Below are positions 1 through 4,211 of a DNA stretch of 6,770 bases, in pieces (within the stretch, counting starts at the first letter, position 1; each line of letters opens with the position of its first letter). The position numbers were made by a program, and so were the translations under genes. The notes under the pieces are model-generated. The model did not search any database. It was not told where the DNA came from and saw nothing but the letters and a program-made list of their open reading frames with translations. Source of the DNA: a bacterium (GTDB taxonomy: Bacteria; Muiribacteriota; Ozemobacteria; Ozemobacterales; Ozemobacteraceae); assembly GCA_016192885.1 (NCBI GenBank), contig JACPTH010000245.1, forward strand, positions 1 to 6,770, in the 5' to 3' direction.

Positions 1-1059
1 AAACTATTGGAAGTTTCCTCAAAACCTTCCAGGGAAAGACCAAATCCTCAAGTTAGAATGCTGAAATCTTACATCTCTGAAAATGAATCCAAACTTTCTC
101 AGATAAGGGAAAAACTGCAATTCGCCAATTTATCGGCCACCCCAACTGAAGAGCCGGATTCGGAAGCGGTAAACCGAAAGCAGAGACTTCAAATCGTTGA
201 AAATTTATACCATGATGTTATAAAAAGGCTTGAGCAAATAAAGTTAAACAATTCGGTTACTTTTGGCCAAATTGAAGTTCTCGAAAAGAACTCCAATCTT
301 CCCAAAACCTTGGGGTTATCATTCTTTCAACGCGAATTTGTGGGGTTTCTTGGGGGAACCATTCTTGCCATTATTCTTTTATATTCACCATTTCCAAGAC
401 AGGTTGAAGTGGTTTCGGTCTCGGGAACGTCTTTGTTGACAGGCGGAAAGAGTTTTGAGAACGAAACAAATTCTATTTCAACCCTGCTTCAACTTCCCGA
501 TTTGGCGAACGGAAGGCTTGCCCTACCCATACTCGATGAAATCCCCAAGCGATTTAATGAGCGTTTAATCGTTTTAAATCAACCGGATTCGCCCAAAATG
601 GTTCAATTCAAAAACCTTCGCTCAAATCTCCAAATTCTTCTATCCGAGATTGATTCACGGATCGTAGTGATAGGGTCATTTTTGCACCGCGTTTTTGACG
701 TTGATAATACGCGAGGAATTTCAACCGCTTTAACCGGGGAGATAACTCCGGTCTTGATTCAACCCACCATGGTAAAAAAGCTGGGAGTAATACCCTCAGG
801 CCCTATTCCTTCAAATCCGGTCGAACTTTTGGGGTCCCTTGCAATGATTGATTTGCTAAATTACCTCAAGCGGAGAGTAGAGTTGATTTTTATCGATACT
901 TCTCCGCTTCTTGAGTTTTCCGATGCCGGAATTTTGATTTCACATTCAAGCAGCGTGATTTTTCTTCAAAGGAAGGACGAATCTTTGGAAGACATTCGTG
1001 CATGCCGCGATTTCCTGAAAAATATCAAAGCCAGGATTCTCGGTTTCGTCCAAACCTGA
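1..1059 (+). CDS. Wzz/BY-kinase polysaccharide co-polymerase, 5' partial, kinase lacks Walker A and A'
   Basis: The frame is open from base 1, so the true start lies upstream; residues here count from the TTG at 7. Residues 20-95 form a charged helical, probably coiled-coil stretch like the end of a Wzz periplasmic domain. A Gly-rich membrane segment follows (about 111-128), then a linker ending LALPILDEIP (171-180) that matches the usual entry into a BY-kinase. The kinase part keeps the SP..(E/Q)FKNLRSNL helix (195-208), GIS..L.GE (237-245), IPSGPIPSNPVELLGS (262-277), and a Walker B-like IFIDTSP (294-300) followed by DAGIL. Between VVIGS (220-224) and FLHRVFDVDN (225-234) the family normally has Walker A (GKST type) and Walker A' (DaDlR type); both are absent. 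There is no C-terminal Tyr cluster. Family members couple autophosphorylation to capsule or exopolysaccharide chain length at the inner membrane; this copy should not bind ATP normally. The cupin gene follows after 21 nt. Confidence 0.85.
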   Translation, partial: KLLEVSSKPSRERPNPQVRMLKSYISENESKLSQIREKLQFANLSATPTEEPDSEAVNRKQRLQIVENLYHDVIKRLEQIKLNNSVTFGQIEVLEKNSNLPKTLGLSFFQREFVGFLGGTILAIILLYSPFPRQVEVVSVSGTSLLTGGKSFENETNSISTLLQLPDLANGRLALPILDEIPKRFNERLIVLNQPDSPKMVQFKNLRSNLQILLSEIDSRIVVIGSFLHRVFDVDNTRGISTALTGEITPVLIQPTMVKKLGVIPSGPIPSNPVELLGSLAMIDLLNYLKRRVELIFIDTSPLLEFSDAGILISHSSSVIFLQRKDESLEDIRACRDFLKNIKARILGFVQT

Positions 1060-1080
1060 GCGCGATAAGAGTTTGAATTC

Positions 1081-1512
1081 ATGAAATCCTTTGAAACTGA
1101 AAAGCTAAAGTTTTGGGTAAACGGAGCCGACCCCAAGCATTCCTGGGAAAGAAGCCGCTTAGATGAACGGGGTGCTTTGTTTCAACTTGTGGATGGCGAA
1201 AAATTTTCGCATTTGGTGGTAATTCAATGTGTCCCGCTTCCAGGGGCTTTCCGCGGGCGGCATTTTCATTTGAAAAAGAAGGAAGAGTTTTTTCTGGCTT
1301 ATGGGTCAATGACATTTGCCTGGTACGATCTTGATTCAAAAGAAAAAGGGGAATGCGAGCTTTTTCCGGGAAATCGCCTCACCATTTTCCCGAAACTAGC
1401 TCACGTATTCTTCGCACAAAATGAATCCGTGTTGGTGGAATTTAGTTCCTCGCCGTATGATGAACAAGATTCAATTCCCTTTGATCCTCGAAATCCGGTG
1501 GACTTGCAGTAA
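1081..1512 (+). CDS. RmlC-like cupin, probable nucleotide-sugar/polysaccharide enzyme
   Basis: This is a 143-residue single-domain cupin. Cupin motif 1 is seen as RGRHFHLKKKEEFFLAYG (58-75), giving metal or substrate ligands H61, H63 and E68/E69. Motif 2 is GNRLTIFPKLAHVFFAQN (97-114) with H108. The RG.H.H start and P...H spacing resemble small cupins of surface-sugar pathways (WxcM/FdtA-like ketoisomerases, CapF C-terminal domain, RmlC relatives). The tail YDEQDSIPF also resembles these families. Such proteins act in the cytosol on dTDP- or UDP-linked sugars, or serve as cupin partners. Only 21 nt separate it from the chain-length protein, so one transcript is likely. The ATG at 1081 gives a normal cupin N-terminus, although the upstream ribosome site (around ATAAGAG) is weak. 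Substrate and exact reaction cannot be read from the sequence. An antisense ORF over its first part (1079-1339) is a shadow. Confidence 0.8.
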   Translation: MKSFETEKLKFWVNGADPKHSWERSRLDERGALFQLVDGEKFSHLVVIQCVPLPGAFRGRHFHLKKKEEFFLAYGSMTFAWYDLDSKEKGECELFPGNRLTIFPKLAHVFFAQNESVLVEFSSSPYDEQDSIPFDPRNPVDLQ

Positions 1513-1548
1513 AACGCATTCCTTCAATTTAATTGGGCGCGAATTTTC

Positions 1549-1557
1549 TGCTATACT
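1549..1557 (+). promoter_or_regulatory. Possible extended -10 promoter
   Basis: TGCTATACT matches the extended -10 form TGnTATAAT with one mismatch in the hexamer. No convincing -35 box lies 16-18 nt upstream. It sits 36 nt after the cupin stop and about 260 nt before the DUF362 start, so it could drive that gene through a long leader containing the 1652-1681 hairpin. Weak evidence. Confidence 0.3.
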
Positions 1558-1640
1558 ATTCAATGGAAAAAAGGTTTTCTTAGAATTTTCCGATCTTCTC
1601 AATAAAGAGGGGCACGAATCGTATCTCTCCACCAAGTTCG

Positions 1641-1720
1641 ATTCCTCACATTCGGAATGACAAGTAATGCTGTCATTTCGACCGAAGGGATGCCTCGTGC
1701 AACAGAAATCTCTACCACAA
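1641..1720. repeat. Palindromic intergenic repeat (TGTCATTtCGAccGAAGGGA type)
   Basis: An inverted repeat, TCGGAATGACA (1652-1662) and TGTCATTTCGA (1671-1681), forms an 11-bp stem with one G-T pair around an 8-nt loop. The right arm continues into CGACCGAAGGGATGCC and AGAAATCTCT. A looser direct repeat of the ATCTCTcCACCAAG type occurs at 1624-1637 and about 1709-1722. The reverse-strand reading contains CHSECEESN, the spurious peptide typical of a widespread class of short dispersed repeats that carry TGTCATTnCGAnnGAAG. I infer a small non-autonomous palindromic repeat. Whether it recurs in this genome cannot be judged from one window. Confidence 0.5.
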
Positions 1721-1816
1721 AGAATCATTGAATTACCCCTGATTATTGAGAAGATACCCTTGCCGAGGGCCAGAGCGACCTTCGATTTTTTCCAAAGAAA
1801 TTAGGGAGAATTTTAC

Positions 1817-2642
1817 ATGGATCGACGAAAATTTTTGAAACTAACCGGTACCGTTGGAGCAGGCTTTCTCATTGGAGATCGCAGAAATCTTGTTCATGCG
1901 GAAAATTATATTCCCCTAATAGAAAGTATTCCGGATTTGGTTGTTGCAAAGGGTAATTCTCCATCGGAAATTGTGAAATCGGCGATTCGGCATTTGGGTG
2001 GAATGAAGCGCTTTGTTTCCAAAGGCGATGTGGTCGTAATTAAACCTAACATAGGCTGGGATCGCCTTCCGGAACAGGCGGGAAACACTAACCCTGAGGT
2101 CGTAGCCGAACTCGTAAAGCTTTGCCTGGAAGAAGGGGCAAAAAAGGTTAAGGTTTTCGACCATACTTGCAACGAAGAAAGGAGATGCTATTTCCAAAGC
2201 GGCATCATGAAGGCGGCCCAAAGCGCCGGAGCTGAAGTAAATTACATAGACTCTCGAAAATTTAAGGAAGTAAGAATTAATGGTGAAGTTCTAAAAAATT
2301 GGCCCGTTTACACGGAGGCCATCGAAGCTGATAAATTGATCAATGTTCCTATAAAATATGGGAGAGTGTTTAGCTGACTTAAATTTGGTTTTCAAGCCCG
2401 TTCTTACGGTTCTTGACGCGGTTCGGATACTTACCGCCAACGGCCCTCAAGGTGGAGATCTCGCGGACGTTAAAAAGCTTGATACCGTAATCGCCGGGAT
2501 CGACCAAATTGCGATTGATTCTTATGGCGCAACTTTATTCAATAAAAAAGCGACCGATTTAAGTTACTTAATTTCGGCTGCGAAACGAGGCCAAGGTCGG
2601 ATTGACATTGAAAAATTAAACATAAAGAAAGTATTGATTTGA
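1817..2642 (+). pseudogene. DUF362 protein with Tat-like leader, internal deletion plus frameshift
   Basis: The start is supported by AGGGAGA (1803-1809), 7 nt before the ATG. The N-terminus MDRRKFLKLTGTVGAGFLIG has an RRxFLK twin-arginine-like motif and a hydrophobic core, implying export. DUF362 signatures follow: KGDVVVIKPNIGWDR, NTNPEVVAELVKLCLEEGAKKVKVFD and EADKLINVPI. The frame then ends at a TGA (2375-2377). The next frame resumes with CLADLNLVFKPVLTVLDAVRI, TANGPQGGDLADV, VIAGIDQIAIDSYGATLF, and stops at 2642. That is the normal DUF362 C-terminal half. The family segment between VPI and the ADL motif, typically about 30 residues with a KN.MG..GG.R...H pattern, is missing. The junction lies around 2350-2365, and the lost length must be 2 modulo 3. 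DUF362 proteins have no settled function. The ATG at 2358 is not a natural start. The alternative is an assembly or sequencing error. Confidence 0.8.
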
Positions 2643-2672
2643 AAATGCCTTCCAAAATTATTTTTTTTCTTC

Positions 2673-2701
2673 TTGACAAAAAAGGGGATTCGTTGTAACT
2701 T
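2673..2701 (+). promoter_or_regulatory. Sigma-70 promoter of the large ncRNA
   Basis: A perfect -35 hexamer TTGACA (2673-2678), a 17-nt spacer and a -10 TAACTT (2696-2701) that keeps the most conserved T, A and final T. The expected transcription start is near G2708. A T-rich tract (2661-2671) lies just upstream. A second TTGACA at 2725-2730 has no -10 partner. The promoter begins 30 nt after the DUF362 remnant ends, so the downstream region has its own start. Confidence 0.7.
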
Positions 2702-2707
2702 AATCTT

Positions 2708-3831
2708 GTTGGGTGATTGGTCCTTTGACAAGCGAACTGGTGGCCGAAAGTTTTGAACTCTTTCACTCCGGTGTGTCCTGTTTCTGGGTGTCCAAAGCGG
2801 GAGTGCAGTTGGCTGGTGACAGTCGTATTGACCCCAAAGGGAAATGATAACCTCGGTATCCCTCAGGTCTTAAGGGAGAGTTCAAAGCAAAAGGCGGGAA
2901 TTCCATGAAGGGGCGCCTCTTCAAAAGGGAGGCTATCGTTGGCACAGAAGAACCTTATAGGGGTAGAACCCCAAAAAGGGGAGGAGAAATCCAGGGTGCT
3001 ATCGAGAAAACCTTGAAGGAGAAAGGTCAGGAGAGTTGCTACCATGTTGCCTGGGTGAAACTAGGTGGCAGGCGAGGGCGCGTCGGGGCGGGCGCAAAGC
3101 TTCAAGACCATACTAATCTCACGATGTCAGCCGCTTACTGAAAAGTAAGGAGGGGCTACAACTGTGTTAACCGTAGCTTGGGTAGTTCCGCTACGGTGTT
3201 GATGATCGGAAGTCTTCGGCTAGGTTGTAGAAGGAAGGCATGAAGAGCGGAAAATGGTGAATTAGCAAGTTGCTGGAAACGGTAAACGATCGCTTCGAAG
3301 TGAAACTCTGTAGATCGTAACCCTATGAGTGCTTGCGGGGTGGAACAAACCCGTAAATTACAAAGGCGTTTAGTTACTCGTTGAAAGGTTGAGAAAACCT
3401 ATGAACGGGGAGCGATGAGGTTGGAATCTCATTTGTCGCGTCTTGTAAGGATGGCGCTGAAAGGGGAAAAACCTAAGGAGGCTCCAGGTTACCGCCTGGT
3501 GAACGCATGGGAATGCCTTGAAGCTCGGCTGAAGCCTAGAAGAGAATAGTTGACAATTGCGCAAGTGGTTGTTAGGTAACTGTACAAGGGCCTCGAGAAC
3601 TTCGAAAGTTTGAGGCTTGGTGTAACCGATGTGCATCATAGTGCGGTTGCGTAAAAACTCTAGAAGGCAGGTAACGGCAAGAAGGTTTTTTCCGGCTGGT
3701 AACAGTTGGAAAGTATTCATGTGTAAGTGTCTCCATTAAGGATCGCCAGTTCGCAATAAGAGGTGAGCAGTCACTCAACGTTTTTTAGTCCATAAAGGCT
3801 TTCATTTTGAAAAAAATGAAAGCCTTTTTTT
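2708..3831 (+). ncRNA. Large structured non-coding RNA, about 1.1 kb, family not recognised
   Basis: This stretch runs from a strong promoter to a Rho-independent terminator and encodes no recognisable protein. The + strand is purine-rich and full of short perfect helices: CACTCC/GGAGTG (2764-2769 with 2800-2805); hairpin 2915-2933; CCAGG/CCTGG (2991-2995 with 3050-3054); ACCTT/AAGGT (3010-3014 with 3023-3027); CTTACT-GAAA-AGTAAG (3134-3149); CTACAAC/GTTGTAG (3156-3162 with 3224-3230) enclosing ACCGTAGC/GCTACGGT (3170-3177 with 3190-3197); GGT-ACGATC with GATCGT-ACC (3281-3291 with 3313-3322); CCAGG/CCTGG (3484-3499); GCAT-GGGA-ATGC (3505-3516); an 8-bp GCAA hairpin (3553-3572); GCCTC/GAGGC (3590-3594 with 3612-3616); AACCG/CGGTT (3624-3628 with 3644-3648). 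I see no tRNA, tmRNA, RNase P or rRNA signatures. It could be a GOLLD/ROOL/OLE-like giant RNA or a degenerate ORF-less group II intron, but I can match it to neither. Pairings were found by eye and not folded. Confidence 0.7.
3794..3831 (+). terminator. Rho-independent terminator of the large ncRNA
   Basis: A perfect 15-bp stem, AAAGGCTTTCATTTT (3794-3808) with AAAATGAAAGCCTTT (3813-3827), is closed by a GAAA loop and runs into a T tract (3825-3831). The A-rich 5' arm is complementary to the T tract, so it could also stop transcription from the other strand, although no opposing gene is visible. Confidence 0.92.
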
Positions 3832-4136
3832 GCCATATTAGTTATTGCTTGAAAAATTTCATTTCGACAGTAGCATGGAATCTTGTAAATCTTTCTGAAG
3901 GTTGGGGTAACCATTTAGTTAAAGGGGGCACGCGCCTGTTGCACGACGCCCCCTTTCGAAACGCGAAATAAATTCGCGTATCTCAATCCCCGCGGTCGAT
4001 CGCTCTCGCGACCTCCGAATAATCCGCAACTCAATAATACTTGCAATGTCTCCACCAATAACTGAATGGTTACAGGTTGGGAACTACGAAACTTATTTTG
4101 TAGAATTAAATTACCCTGTTCTTTTATTTTGGTGCA
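3832..4136. other. Gene-free spacer with a cluster of three hairpins
   Basis: I find no credible gene here. Three compact hairpins lie within about 95 nt: AAAGGGGGC/GCCCCCTTT (3921-3929 with 3948-3956, 9 perfect bp, 18-nt loop); ACGCGAA/TTCGCGT (3961-3967 with 3973-3979, 7 perfect bp, 5-nt loop); and GGTCG/CGACC (3994-3998 with 4009-4013). The first has only TTT after it, so it is a poor intrinsic terminator on either strand. All three end well before the promoter at 4137. The remaining sequence is AT-rich and featureless. Confidence 0.6.
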
Positions 4137-4165
4137 TTGACAAGGGTGATTCCATCTGATACCCT
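4137..4165 (+). promoter_or_regulatory. Sigma-70 promoter for the 5'-nucleotidase-like gene
   Basis: A perfect -35 TTGACA (4137-4142), a 17-nt spacer and a -10 TACCCT (4160-4165) that keeps the leading TA and the final T. Transcription would start near 4172, about 40 nt before the ATG at 4212 or 88 nt before the GTG at 4260. The architecture is the same as that of the ncRNA promoter at 2673. Confidence 0.6.
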
Positions 4166-4211
4166 TTCATCCAGGCTCTCGTGAGTTAATTTTAGTTTCT
4201 TTTTTGTTTTA

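Noticed and set aside
1421..1660. 79-codon + strand ORF across the end of the cupin gene
   Set aside because: It overlaps the cupin in another frame, has no ribosome site or motif, and reads into the palindromic repeat.
2358..2642. Independent 94-codon gene
   Set aside because: Its residues are the conserved C-terminal half of DUF362, and the ATG has no ribosome site; it is the frame-shifted remainder of the 1817 gene.
2905..3141. 78-codon ORF inside the ncRNA, with AAGGCGG upstream
   Set aside because: The product is a Gly/Arg/Lys-rich peptide with no recognisable motif, as expected from translating a purine-rich structured RNA, and the supposed ribosome site is part of a possible AGGCG/CGCCT helix. 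A dual-function RNA cannot be excluded but has no positive support.
3548..3581. 34-nt hairpin with GCAA loop as group II domain V
   Set aside because: The length and central tetraloop are suggestive, but the catalytic AGC triad and the two-nucleotide bulge pattern are missing.
3370..3720. 116-codon antisense ORF over the ncRNA
   Set aside because: It lies opposite the structured RNA, has no family resemblance or ribosome site, and its openness follows from the base bias of the RNA strand.
2771..3790. Degenerate ORF-less group II intron
   Set aside because: GTGTG at 2771 matches the 5' GUGYG consensus, and parts such as AACCTATGAACGGGG and CCTAAG recall intron domain I motifs. However, GTGTG lies within a predicted 2764-2805 stem, no domain V hairpin with an AGC triad is visible, there is no reverse transcriptase, and the unit has its own promoter and terminator. 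Kept only as an alternative to test.
3776..3790. Earlier terminator at the T6 run (3781-3786)
   Set aside because: The preceding GTGA/TCAC stem is only 4 bp and sits several bases away; the 3794-3831 hairpin is far stronger.
1695..3946. Shared 11-mer TCGTGCAACAG at 1695-1705 and inverted at 3936-3946
   Set aside because: Matches of 11 nt between two places on either strand of a 6.8-kb window are expected by chance about ten times.
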